From Calliopsis andreniformis (Eukaryota > Arthropoda > Insecta > Hymenoptera > Andrenidae): a stretch of DNA of 64,000 nt. The notes under the pieces were generated by a model, which worked only from the letters and a program-made list of their open reading frames with translations, searched no databases and was not told the origin of the DNA. The stretch lies in NCBI RefSeq assembly GCF_051401765.1, contig NW_027480423.1, forward strand, positions 17,484,001 through 17,548,000. The letters are read 5' to 3'. The translations under genes and the position numbers were made by a program. Of the stretch, positions 37,049 through 50,370 are shown piece after piece; position 1 is the stretch's first letter; each line of letters begins with the position of its first letter.

Positions 37049-40000
37049 AAGTAGAAATGACCATAAGTTTCATACTGGCTGCAATTATTCGTTTTATACG
37101 ATGGAAAAACTGTTGTATTTATATTGTATTTTATGCTTCTGGCGTTGACGTCTAAGGCACTAACTACTCGATCTGGTGGAGCAACGCCCTAGAGTGAAGC
37201 CTAGGTTGCCTGGAACGTAGAATTGGCCATCACTTTCAAACTGGTTGCAATTATTCCTGTTATATGATAGATACACTGTTGTATTTTTACTGCATTTTAT
37301 GCTTCGGGCGTTGACTTCTAAGGCCCTAACTATTCAATCTGTTGGAGCAACGCCCTAGGGTGAAGCCTAGGTGGCTCGGACAGTAGAAATGACCATAAGT
37401 TTCATACTGGCTGCAATTATTCGTTTTATACGATGGAATAACTGTTGTATTTATATTGTATTTTATGCCTCTGGCGTTGACGTCTAAGGCACTAACTACT
37501 CGATCTGGTGGAGCAACGCCCCAGAGTGAAGCCTAGGTTGCCTGGAACGTAGAATTGGCTATCACTTTCAAACTGGTTGCAATTATTCCTGTTATATGAT
37601 AGATTCACTGTTGTATTTTTACTGCATTTTATGCTTCGGGCGTTGACTTCTAAGGCCCTAACTATTCAATCTGTTGGAGCAACGCCATAGGGTCAAGCCT
37701 AGCTTGCTCGGAAAGTAGAAATGACCATAAGTTTCATACTGGTTGCAATTACTCGTTTTATATGATGGAAATGCTGTTGTATTTATATCGTATTTTATGC
37801 TTCTGGCGTTGACTTCTCAGGCCGTAACTATTCGGTCTGGTGGAGCAACGCGCTGGAGTGAAACCTAGGTTGCCCGGAACGTAGAATTGGCCATCACTTT
37901 CAAACTGGTTGCAATTATTCCTGATATATGATGGAAACACTGTTGTATTTTTTTTGCATTTTATGGTTCGGGCGTTGACTTCTAAGGCCCTAACTATTCA
38001 ATCTGTTGGAGCAACACCCTAGGGTGAAGCCTGGCTTGCTCGGAAAGTAGAAGTGACCATAAGTTTCATACTGGTTGCAATTATTCGTTTTATACGGTGG
38101 AACAGCTATTGTATTTATATCGTATTTTATGCTTCTGGCGTTGACTTCTTAGGCCGTAACTATTTGGTCTGGTGGAGCAACGCCCTAGAGTGAAGTCTAG
38201 GTTTCCCGGAACGTAGAATTGGCCATCACTTTCAAACTGGTTGCAATTATTCCTGATATATGATGGAAACACTGTTGTATTTTTTTGCATTTTATGGTTC
38301 GGGCGTTGACTTCTAAGGCCCTAACTATTCAATCTGTTGGAGCAACGCCCTAGGGTGAAGCCTAGGTTGCTCGGAAAGTAGAAATGACCATAAGTTTCAT
38401 ACTGGCTGCAATTATTCGTTTTATACGATGGAAAAACTGTTGTATTTATATTGTATTTTATGCTTCTGGCGTTGACTTCTAAGGCACTATCTATTCGGTC
38501 TGGTGGAGCAACGCGCTGGAGTGAAAACTAGGTTGCCCGGAACGTAGAATTGGCCATCACTTTCAAACTGGTTGCAATTATTCCTGATATATGATGGAAA
38601 CACTGTTGTATTTTTTTTGCATTTTATGGTTCGGGCGTTGACTTCTAAGGCCCTAACTATTCAATCTGTTGGAGCAACGCCCTAGGGTGAAGCCTAGGTG
38701 GCTCGGACAGTAGAAATGACCATAAGTTTCATACTGGCTGCAATTATTCGTTTTCTACGATGGAAAAACTGTTGTATATATATTGTATTTTATGCTTCTG
38801 GCGTTGACGTCTACGGCACTAACTACTCGTTCTGGTGGAGCAACGCCCTAGAGTGAAGCCTAGGTTGCCTGGAACGCAGAATTGGCAATCACTATCAAAC
38901 TGGTTGCAATTATTCCTGTTATATGATAGATACACTGTTGTATTTTTACTGCATTTTATGCTTCGGGCGTTGACTTCTATGGCCCTAACTATTCAATCTG
39001 TTGGAGCAACGCCATAGGGTCAAGCCTAGCTTGCTCTGAAAGTAGAAATGACCCTAAGTTTCATACTGGTTGCAATTATTCGTTTTATATGATGGAAATG
39101 CTGTTGTATTTATATCGTATTTTATGCTTCTGGCGTAGACTTCTAAGGCACTATCTATTCGATCTGGTGGAGCAACGCCCTAGAGCGAAGCCTAGGTTGC
39201 CCGGAACGTAGAATTGGCCATCACTTCCAAACTGGTTGCAATTATTCCTATTATATGATGGAAACACTGTTGTATTTTTCTTGCATTTTATGCATCGGGC
39301 GTTGACTTCTAAGGCTCTAACTATTCAATCTGTTGGAGCAACACCCTAGGGTGAAGCCTAGCTTGCTCGGAAAGTAGAAGTGACCATAAGTTTCATACTG
39401 GTTGCAATTATTCGTTTTATACGGTGGAACAGCTATTGTATTTATATCGTATTTTATGCTTCTGGCGTTGACTTCTTAGGGCGTAACTATTTGGTCTGGT
39501 GGAGCAACGCCCTAGAGTGAAGTCTAGGTTTCCCGGAACGTAGAATTGGCCATCACTTTCAAACTGGTTGCAATTATTCCTGATATATGATGGAAACACT
39601 GTTGTATTTTTTTTGCATTTTATGGTTCGGGCGCTGACTTCTAAGGCCCTAACTATTCAATCTGTTGGAGCAACGCCCTAGGGTGAAGCGTAGGTGGCTC
39701 GGAAAGTAGAAATGACCATAAGTTTCATACTGGCTGCAATTATTCGTTTTATACGATGGAAAAACTGTTGTATTTATGTTGTATTTTATGCTTCTGGCGT
39801 TGACGTCTAAGGCACTAACTACTCGATCTGGTGGAGCAACGCCCTAGAGTGAAGCCTAGGTTGCCTGGAACGTAGAATTGGCCATCACTTTCAAACTGGT
39901 TGCAATTATTCCTGTTATATGATAGATACACTGTTGTATTTTTACTGCATTTTATGCTTCGGGCGTTGACTTCTAAGGCCCTAACTATTCAATCTGTTGG

Positions 40001-41075
40001 AGCAACGCCATAGGGTCAAGCCTAGCTTGCTCGGAAAGTAGAAATGACCATAAGTTTCATACTGGTTGCAATTATTCGTTTTATATGATGGAAATGCTGT
40101 TGTATTTATATCGTATTTTATGCTTCTGGCGTTGACTTCTTAGGCCGTAACTATTCGGTCTGGTGGAGCAACGCGCTGGAGTGAAACCTAGGTTGCCCGG
40201 AACGTAGAATTGGCCATCACTTTCAAACTGGTTGCAATTATTCCTGATATATGATGGAAACACTGTTGTATTTTTTTTGCATTTTATGTTTCGGGCGTTG
40301 ACTTCTAAGGCCCTAACTATTCAATCTGTTGGAGCAACACCCTAGGGTGAAGCCTAGCTTGCTCGGAAAGTAGAAGTGACCATAAGTTTCATACTGGTTG
40401 CAATTATACGTTTTATACGGTGGAACAGCTATTGTATTTATATCGTGTTTTATGCTTCTGGCGTTGACTTCTTAGGCCGTAACTATTTGGTCTGGTGGAG
40501 CAACGCCCTAGAGTGAAGTCTAGGTTTCCCGGAACGTAGAATTGGCCATCACTTTCAAACTGGTTGCAATTATTCCTGATATATGATGGAAACACTGTTG
40601 TATTTTTTTTGCATTTTATGGCTCGGGCGTTGACTTCTAAGGCACTAACTATTCAATCTGTGGAGCAACGCCCTAGGGTGAAGCCTAGGTGGCTCGGAAA
40701 GTAGAAATGACCATAAGTTTCATACTGGCTGCAATTATTCGTTTTATACGATGGAAAAACTGTTGTATTTATATTGTATTTTATGCTTCTGGCGTTGACG
40801 TCTAAGGCACTAACTACTCGATCTGGTGGAGCAACGCCCTAGAGTGAAGCCTAGGTTGCCTGGAACGTAGAATTGGCCATCACTTTCAAACTGGTTGCAA
40901 TTATTCCTGTTATATGATAGATTCACTGTTGTATTTTTACTGCATTTTATGCTTCGGGCGTTGACTTCTAAGGCCCAAACTATTCAATCTGTTGGAGCAA
41001 CACCCTAGGGTGAAGCCTAGCTTGCTCGGAAAGTAGAAGTGACCATAAGTTTCATACTGGTTGCAATTATTCGTT
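37049..41075. repeat. Mixed dimers leading into the nested repeat
   Basis: About twelve dimers with strict alternation. The last three (40081-41075) repeat 41740-42734 at 1,659 bp, one base short of five dimers. The missing base is a T in ctgtggagc near 40661, where other copies read ctgttggagc. The dimer around 38760-39020 carries several private changes (ttttctacg, gtatatatattg, ctacggcac) and is the most diverged in this stretch. Confidence 0.8.
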
Positions 41076-44000
41076 TTATACGGTGGAACAGCTATTGTAT
41101 TTATATCGTATTTTATGCTTCTGGCGTTGACTTCTTAGGCCGTAACTATTTGGTCTGGTGGAGCAACGCCCTAGAGTGAAGTCTAGGTTTCCCGGTACGT
41201 AGAATTTGCCATCACTTTCAAACTGGTTGCAATTATTCCTGATATATGATGGAAACACTGTTGTATTTTTTTTGCATTTTATGGTTCGGGCGTTGACTTC
41301 TAAGGCCCTAACTATTCAATCTGTAGGAGCAACGCCCTAGGGTGAAGCCTAGGTGGCTCGGAAAGTAGAAATGACCATAAGTTTCATACTGGCTGCAATT
41401 ATTCGTTTTATACGATGGAAAAACTGTTGTATTTATATTGTATTTTATGCTTCTGGCGTTGACGTCTAAGGCACTAACTACTCGATCTGGTGGAGCAACG
41501 CCCTAGAGTGAAGCCTAGGTTGCCTGGAACGTAGAATTGGCCATCACTTTCAAACTGGTTGCAATTATTCCTGTTATATGATAGATACACTGTTGTATTT
41601 TTACTGCATTTTATGCTTCGGGCGTTGACTTCTAAGGCCCTAACTATTCAATCTGTTGGAGCAACGCCATAGGGTCAAGCCTAGCTTGCTCGGAAAGTAG
41701 AAATGACCATAAGTTTCATACTGGTTGCAATTATTCGTTTTATATGATGGAAATGCTGTTGTATTTATATCGTATTTTATGCTTCTGGCGTTGACTTCTT
41801 AGGCCGTAACTATTCGGTCTGGTGGAGCAACGCGCTGGAGTGAAACCTAGGTTGCCCGGAACGTAGAATTGGCCATCACTTTCAAACTGGTTGCAATTAT
41901 TCCTGATATATGATGGAAACACTGTTGTATTTTTTTTGCATTTTATGTTTCGGGCGTTGACTTCTAAGGCCCTAACTATTCAATCTGTTGGAGCAACACC
42001 CTAGGGTGAAGCCTAGCTTGCTCGGAAAGTAGAAGTGACCATAAGTTTCATACTGGTTGCAATTATTCGTTTCATACGGTGGAACAGCTATTGTATTTAT
42101 ATCGTGTTTTATGCTTCTGGCGTTGACTTCTTAGGCCGTAACTATTTGGTCTGGTGGAGCAACGCCCTAGAGTGAAGTCTAGGTTTCCCGGAACGTAGAA
42201 TTGGCCATCACTTTCAAACTGGTTGCAATTATTCCTGATATATGATGGAAACACTGTTGTATTTTTTTTGCATTTTATGGTACGGGCGCTGACTTCTAAG
42301 GCCCTAACTATTCAATCTGTTGGAGCAACGCCCTAGGGTGAAGCCTAGGTTGCTCGGAAAGTAGAAATGACCATAAGTTTCATACTGGTTGCAATTATTC
42401 GTTTTATACGATGGAAAAACTGTTGTATTTATATTGTATTTTATGCTTCTGGCGTTGACTTCTAAGGCACTATCTATTCGATCTGGTGGAGCAACGCCCT
42501 AGAGCGAAGCCTAGGTTGCCCGGAACGTAGAATTGGCCATCACTTCCAAACTGGTTGCAATTATTCCTATTATATGATGGAAACACTGTTGTATTTTTCT
42601 TGCATTTTATGCTTCGGGCGTTGACTTCTAAGGCCCTAACTATTCAATCTGTTGGAGCAAGACCCTAGGGTGAAGCCTAGCTTGCTCGGAAGTAGAAGTG
42701 ACCATAAGTATCATACTGGTTGCAATTATTCGTTTTATACGGTGGAACGGCTATTGTATTTATATCGTATTTTATGCTTCTGGCGTTGACTTCTTAGGCC
42801 GTAACTATTTGGTCTGGTGGAGCAACGCCCTAGAGTGAAGTCTAGGTTTCCCGGAACGTAGAATTGGCCATCACTTTCAAACTGGTTGCAATTATTCCTG
42901 ATATATGATGGAAACACTGTTGTATTTTTTTTGCATTTTATGGTTCGTGCGTTGACTTCTAAGGCCCTAACTATTCAATCTGTTGGAGCAACGCCCTAGG
43001 GTGAAGCCTAGGTTGCTCGGAAAGTAGAAATGACCACAAGTTTCATACTGGCTGCAATTATTCGTTTTATACGATGGAAAAACTGTTGTATTTATATTGT
43101 ATTTTATGCTTCTGGCGTTGACTTCTAAGGCACTATCTATTCGGTCTGGTGGAGCAACGCGCTGGAGTGAAACCTAGGTTGCCCGGAACGTAGAATTGGC
43201 CATCACTTTCAAACTGGTTGCAATTATTCCTGATATATGATGGAAACACTGTTGTATTTTTTTTGCATTTTATGGTACGGGCGTTGACTTCTAAGGCCCT
43301 AACTATTCAATCTGTTGGATTAACGCCCTAGGGTGAAGCCTAGGTTGCTCGGAAAGTAGAAATGACCATAAGTTTCATACTGGCTGCAATTATTCGTTTT
43401 ATACGATGGAAAAACTGTTGTATTTATATTGTATTTTATGCTTCTGGCGTTGACGTCTAAGGCACTAACTACTCGATCTGGTGGAGCAACGCCCTAGAGT
43501 GAAGCCCAGGTTGCCTGGAACGTAGAATTGGCCATCACTTTCAAACTGGTTGCAATTATTCCTGTTATATGATAGATACACTGTTGTATTTTTACTGCAT
43601 TTTATGCTTCGGGCGTTGACTTCTAAGGCCCTAACTATTCAATCTGTTGGAGCAACGCCATAGGGTCAAGCCTAGCTTGCTCGGAAAGTAGAAATGACCA
43701 TAAGTTTCATTCTGGTTGCAATTATTCGTTTTATATGATGGAAATGCTGTTGTATTTATATCGTATTTTATGCTTCTGGCGTTGACTTCTTAGGCCATAA
43801 CTATTCGGTCTGGTGGAGCACCGCGCTGGAGTGAAACCTAGGTTGCCCGGAACGTAGAATTGGCCATCACTTTCAAACTGGTTGCAATTATTCCTGATAT
43901 ATGATGGAAACACAGTTGTATTTTTTTTGCATTTTATGGTTCGGGCGTTGACTTCTAAGGCCCTAACTATTCAATCTGTTGGAGCAACACCCTAGGGTGA

Positions 44001-44726
44001 AGCCTAGCTTGCTCGGAAAGTAGAAGTGACCATAAGTTTCATACTGGTTGCAATTATTCGTTTTATACGGTGGAACAGCTATTCTATTTATATCGTATTT
44101 TATGCTTCTGGCGTTGACTTCTTAGGCCGTAACTATTTGGTCTGGTGGAGCAACGCCCTAGGGTGAAGTCTAGGTTTCGCGGAACGTAGAATTGGCCATC
44201 ACTTTCAAACTGGTTGCAATTATTCCTGATATATGATGGAAACACTGTTGTATTTTTTTTGCATTTTATGGTTCGGGCGTTGACTTCTAAGGCCCTAACT
44301 ATTCAATCTGTTGGAGCAACGCCCTAGGCTGAAGCCTAGGTTGCTCGGAAAGTAGAAATGACCATAAGTTTCATACTGGCTGCAATTATTCGTTTTATAC
44401 GATGGAAAAACTGTTGTATTTATATTGTATTTTATGCTTCTGGCGTTGACGTCTAAGGCACTAACTACTCGATCTGGTGGAGCAACGCCCTAGAGTGAAG
44501 CCTAGGTTGCCTGGAACGTAGAATTGGCCATCACTTTCAAACTGGTTGCAATTATTCCTGTTATATGATAGATACACTGTTGTATTTTTCTTGCATTTTA
44601 TGCTTCGGGCGTTGACTTCTAAGGCCCTAACTATTCAATCTGTTGGAGCAAGACCCTAGGGTGAAGCCTAGCTTGCTCGGAAAGTAGAAGTGACCATAAG
44701 TATCATACTGGTTGCAATTATTCGTT
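41076..44726. repeat. Nested higher-order repeat of 3,651 bp (11 dimers), copy 1
   Basis: It consists of a 5-dimer part X (41076-42734) and a 6-dimer part Y1 (42735-44726). Markers are cccggtacgt with aatttgcc (41191), ggttcgtgcg near 42942, ggattaac (43317-43324), ttcattctgg near 43707 and gagcaccgcg near 43817. It is one base short of 3,652 bp because ctcggaagtag near 42690 lacks an A present in other copies. Confidence 0.85.
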
Positions 44727-47700
44727 TTATACGGTGGAACAGCTATTGTATTTATATCGTATTTTATGCTTCTGGCGTTGACTTCTTAGGCCGTAACTAT
44801 TTGGTCTGGTGGAGCAACGCCCTAGAGTGAAGTCTAGGTTTCCCGGTACGTAGAATTTGCCATCACTTTCAAACTGGTTGCAATTATTCCTGATATATGA
44901 TGGAAACACTGTTGTATTTTTTTTGCATTTTATGGTTCGGGCGTTGACTTCTAAGGCCCTAACTATTCAATCTGTAGGAGCAACGCCCTAGGGTGAAGCC
45001 TAGGTGGCTCGGAAAGTAGAAATGACCATAAGTTTCATACTGGCTGCAATTATTCGTTTTATACGATGGAAAAACTGTTGTATTTATATTGTATTTTATG
45101 CTTCTGGCGTTGACGTCTAAGGCACTAACTACTCGATCTGGTGGAGCAACGCCCTAGAGTGAAGCCTAGGTTGCCTGGAACGTAGAATTGGCCATCACTT
45201 TCAAACTGGTTGCAATTATTCCTGTTATATGATAGATACACTGTTGTATTTTTACTGCATTTTATGCTTCGGGCGTTGACTTCTAAGGCCCTAACTATTC
45301 AATCTGTTGGAGCAACGCCATAGGGTCAAGCCTAGCTTGCTCGGAAAGTAGAAATGACCATAAGTTTCATACTGGTTGCAATTATTCGTTTTATATGATG
45401 GAAATGCTGTTGTATTTATATCGTATTTTATGCTTCTGGCGTTGACTTCTTAGGCCGTAACTATTCGGTCTGGTGGAGCAACGCGCTGGAGTGAAACCTA
45501 GGTTGCCCGGAACGTAGAATTGGCCATCACTTTCAAACTGGTTGCAATTATTCCTGATATATGATGGAAACACTGTTGTATTTTTTTTGCATTTTATGTT
45601 TCGGGCGTTGACTTCTAAGGCCCTAACTATTCAATCTGTTGGAGCAACACCCTAGGGTGAAGCCTAGCTTGCTCGGAAAGTAGAAGTGACCATAAGTTTC
45701 ATACTGGTTGCAATTATTCGTTTCATACGGTGGAACAGCTATTGTATTTATATCGTGTTTTATGCTTCTGGCGTTGACTTCTTAGGCCGTAACTATTTGG
45801 TCTGGTGGAGCAACGCCCTAGAGTGAAGTCTAGGTTTCCCGGAACGTAGAATTGGCCATCACTTTCAAACTGGTTGCAATTATTCCTGATATATGATGGA
45901 AACACTGTTGTATTTTTTTTGCATTTTATGGTACGGGCGCTGACTTCTAAGGCCCTAACTATTCAATCTGTTGGAGCAACGCCCTAGGGTGAAGCCTAGG
46001 TTGCTCGGAAAGTAGAAATGACCATAAGTTTCATACTGGTTGCAATTATTCGTTTTATACGATGGAAAAACTGTTGTATTTATATTGTATTTTATGCTTC
46101 TGGCGTTGACTTCTAAGGCACTATCTATTCGATCTGGTGGAGCAACGCCCTAGAGCGAAGCCTAGGTTGCCCGGAACGTAGAATTGGCCATCACTTCCAA
46201 ACTGGTTGCAATTATTCCTATTATATGATGGAAACACTGTTGTATTTTTCTTGCATTTTATGCTTCGGGCGTTGACTTCTAAGGCCCTAACTATTCAATC
46301 TGTTGGAGCAAGACCCTAGGGTGAAGCCTAGCTTGCTCGGAAAGTAGAAGTGACCATAAGTATCATACTGGTTGCAATTATTCGTTTTATACGGTGGAAC
46401 GGCTATTGTATTTATATCGTATTTTATGCTTCTGGCGTTGACTTCTTAGGCCGTAACTATTTGGTCTGGTGGAGCAACGCCCTAGAGTGAAGTCTAGGTT
46501 TCCCGGAACGTAGAATTGGCCATCACTTTCAAACTGGTTGCAATTATTCCTGATATATGATGGAAACACTGTTGTATTTTTTTTGCATTTTATGGTTCGT
46601 GCGTTGACTTCTAAGGCCCTAACTATTCAATCTGTTGGAGCAACGCCCTAGGGTGAAGCCTAGGTTGCTCGGAAAGTAGAAATGACCACAAGTTTCATAC
46701 TGGCTGCAATTATTCGTTTTATACGATGGAAAAACTGTTGTATTTATATTGTATTTTATGCTTCTGGCGTTGACTTCTAAGGCACTATCTATTCGGTCTG
46801 GTGGAGCAACGCGCTGGAGTGAAACCTAGGTTGCCCGGAACGTAGAATTGGCCATCACTTTCAAACTGGTTGCAATTATTCCTGATATATGATGGAAACA
46901 CTGTTGTATTTTTTTTGCATTTTATGGTACGGGCGTTGACTTCTAAGGCCCTAACTATTCAATCTGTTGGATTAACGCCCTAGGGTAAAGCCTAGGTTGC
47001 TCGGAAAGTAGAAATGACCATAAGTTTCATACTGCCTGCAATTATTCGTTTTATACGATGGAAAAACTGTTGTATTTATATTGTATTTTATGCTTCTGGC
47101 GTTGACGTCTAAGGCACTAACTACTCGATCTGGTGGAGCAACGCCCTAGAGTGAAGCCTAGGTTGCCTGGAACGTAGAATTGGCCATCACTTTCAAACTG
47201 GTTGCAATTATTCCTGTTATATGATAGATACACTGTTGTATTTTTACTGCATTTTATGCTTCGGGCGTTGACTTCTAAGGCCCTAACTATTCAATCTGTT
47301 GGAGCAACGCCATAGGGTCAAGCCTAGCTTGCTCGGAAAGTAGAAATGACCATAAGTTTCATTCTGGTTGCAATTATTCGTTTTATATGATGGAAATGCT
47401 GTTGTATTTATATCGTATTTTATGCTTCTGGCGTTGACTTCTTAGGCCATAACTATTCGGTCTGGTGGAGCACCGCGCTGGAGTGAAACCTAGGTTGCCC
47501 GGAACGTAGAATTGGCCATCACTTTCAAACTGGTTGCAATTATTCCTGATATATGATGGAAACACAGTTGTATTTTTTTTGCATTTTATGGTTCGGGCGT
47601 TGACTTCTAAGGCCCTAACTATTCAATCTGTTGGAGCAACACCCTAGGGTGAAGCCTAGCTTGCTCGGAAAGTAGAAGTGACCATAAGTTTCATACTGGT

Positions 47701-48378
47701 TGCAATTATTCGTTTTATACGGTGGAACAGCTATTGTATTTATATCGTATTTTATGCTTCTGTCGTTGACTTCTTAGGCCGTAACTATTTGGTCTGGTGG
47801 AGCAACGCCCTAGGGTGAAGTCTAGGTTTCCCGGAACGTAGAATTGGCCATCACTTTCAAACTGGTTGCAATTATTCCTGATATATGATGGAAACACTGT
47901 TGTATTTTTTTTGCATTTTATGGTTCGGGCGTTGACTTCTAAGGCCCTAAGTATTCAATCTGTTGGAGCAACGCCCTAGGCTGAAGCCTAGGTTGCTCGG
48001 AAAGTAGAAATGACCATAAGTTTCATACTGGCTGCAATTATTCGTTTTATACGATGGAAAAACTGTTGTATTTATATTGTATTTTATGCTTCTGGCGTTG
48101 ACGTCTAAGGCACTAACTACTCGATCTGGTGGAGCAACGCCCTAGAGTGAAGCCTAGGTTGCCTGGAACGTAGAATTGGCCATCACTTTCAAACTGGTTG
48201 CAATTATTCCTGTTATATGATAGATACACTGTTGTATTTTTCTTGCATTTTATGCTTCGGGCGTTGACTTCTAAGGCCCTAACTATTCAATCTGTTGGAG
48301 CAAGACCCTAGGGTGAAGCCTAGCTTGCTCGGAAAGTAGAAGTGACCATAAGTATCATACTGGTTGCAATTATTCGTT
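44727..48378. repeat. Nested higher-order repeat of 3,652 bp (11 dimers), copy 2
   Basis: It repeats X (44727-46386) and Y (Y2, 46387-48378) with cccggtacgt at 44842 and ggattaac at 46969-46976. Y2 has private changes absent from the other Y copies: agggtaaagcc near 46984, actgcctgc near 47032, ctgtcgttg near 47760 and cctaagtattc near 47947. Confidence 0.85.
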
Positions 48379-50370
48379 TTATACGGTGGAACGGCTATTG
48401 TATTTATATCGTATTTTATGCTTCTGGCGTTGACTTCTTAGGCCGTAACTATTTGGTCTGGTGGAGCAACGCCCTAGAGTGAAGTCTAGGTTTCCCGGAA
48501 CGTAGAATTGGCCATCACTTTCAAACTGGTTGCAATTATTCCTGATATATGATGGAAACACTGTTGTATTTTTTTTGCATTTTATGGTTCGTGCGTTGAC
48601 TTCTAAGGCCCTAACTATTCAATCTGTTGGAGCAACGCCCTAGGGTGAAGCCTAGGTTGCTCGGAAAGTAGAAATGACCACAAGTTTCATACTGGCTGCA
48701 ATTATTCGTTTTATACGATGGAAAAACTGTTGTATTTATATTGTATTTTATGCTTCTGGCGTTGACTTCTAAGGCACTATCTATTCGGTCTGGTGGAGCA
48801 ACGCGCTGGAGTGAAACCTAGGTTGCCCGGAACGTAGAATTGGCCATCACTTTCAAACTGGTTGCAATTATTCCTGATATATGATGGAAACACTGTTGTA
48901 TTTTTTTTGCATTTTATGGTACGGGCGTTGACTTCTAAGGCCCTAACTATTCAATCTGTTGGATTAACGCCCTAGGGTGAAGCCTAGGTTGCTCGGAAAG
49001 TAGAAATGACCATAAGTTTCATACTGGCTGCAATTATTCGTTTTATACGATGGAAAAACTGTTGTATTTATATTGTATTTTATGCTTCTGGCGTTGACGT
49101 CTAAGGCACTAACTACTCGATCTGGTGGAGCAACGCCCTAGAGTGAAGCCCAGGTTGCCTGGAACGTAGAATTGGCCATCACTTTCAAACTGGTTGCAAT
49201 TATTCCTGTTATATGATAGATACACTGTTGTATTTTTACTGCATTTTATGCTTCGGGCGTTGACTTCTAAGGCCCTAACTATTCAATCTGTTGGAGCAAC
49301 GCCATAGGGTCAAGCCTAGCTTGCTCGGAAAGTAGAAATGACCATAAGTTTCATTCTGGTTGCAATTATTCGTTTTATATGATGGAAATGCTGTTGTATT
49401 TATATCGTATTTTATGCTTCTGGCGTTGACTTCTTAGGCCATAACTATTCGGTCTGGTGGAGCACCGCGCTGGAGTGAAACCTAGGTTGCCCGGAACGTA
49501 GAATTGGCCATCACTTTCAAACTGGTTGCAATTATTCCTGATATATGATGGAAACACAGTTGTATTTTTTTTGCATTTTATGGTTCGGGCGTTGACTTCT
49601 AAGGCCCTAACTATTCAATCTGTTGGAGCAACACCCTAGGGTGAAGCCTAGCTTGCTCGGAAAGTAGAAGTGACCATAAGTTTCATACTGGTTGCAATTA
49701 TTCGTTTTATACGGTGGAACAGCTATTCTATTTATATCGTATTTTATGCTTCTGGCGTTGACTTCTTAGGCCGTAACTATTTGGTCTGGTGGAGCAACGC
49801 CCTAGGGTGAAGTCTAGGTTTCGCGGAACGTAGAATTGGCCATCACTTTCAAACTGGTTGCAATTATTCCTGATATATGATGGAAACACTGTTGTATTTT
49901 TTTTGCATTTTATGGTTCGGGCGTTGACTTCTAAGGCCCTAACTATTCAATCTGTTGGAGCAACGCCCTAGGCTGAAGCCTAGGTTGCTCGGAAAGTAGA
50001 AATGACCATAAGTTTCATACTGGCTGCAATTATTCGTTTTATACGATGGAAAAACTGTTGTATTTATATTGTATTTTATGCTTCTGGCGTTGACGTCTAA
50101 GGCACTAACTACTCGATCTGGTGGAGCAACGCCCTAGAGTGAAGCCTAGGTTGCCTGGAACGTAGAATTGGCCATCACTTTCAAACTGGTTGCAATTATT
50201 CCTGTTATATGATAGATACACTGTTGTATTTTTCTTGCATTTTATGCTTCGGGCGTTGACTTCTAAGGCCCTAACTATTCAATCTGTTGGAGCAAGACCC
50301 TAGGGTGAAGCCTAGCTTGCTCGGAAAGTAGAAGTGACCATAAGTATCATACTGGTTGCAATTATTCGTT
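48379..50370. repeat. Y unit alone, copy 3 (1,992 bp, 6 dimers)
   Basis: ggattaac at 48961-48968 lies 1,992 bp after that of Y2. This copy has gaagcccagg near 49146, gctattctattta near 49721 and tttcgcggaacg near 49821. All three are shared with Y1 (near 43501, 44079 and 44176) but not with the adjacent Y2. Confidence 0.85.
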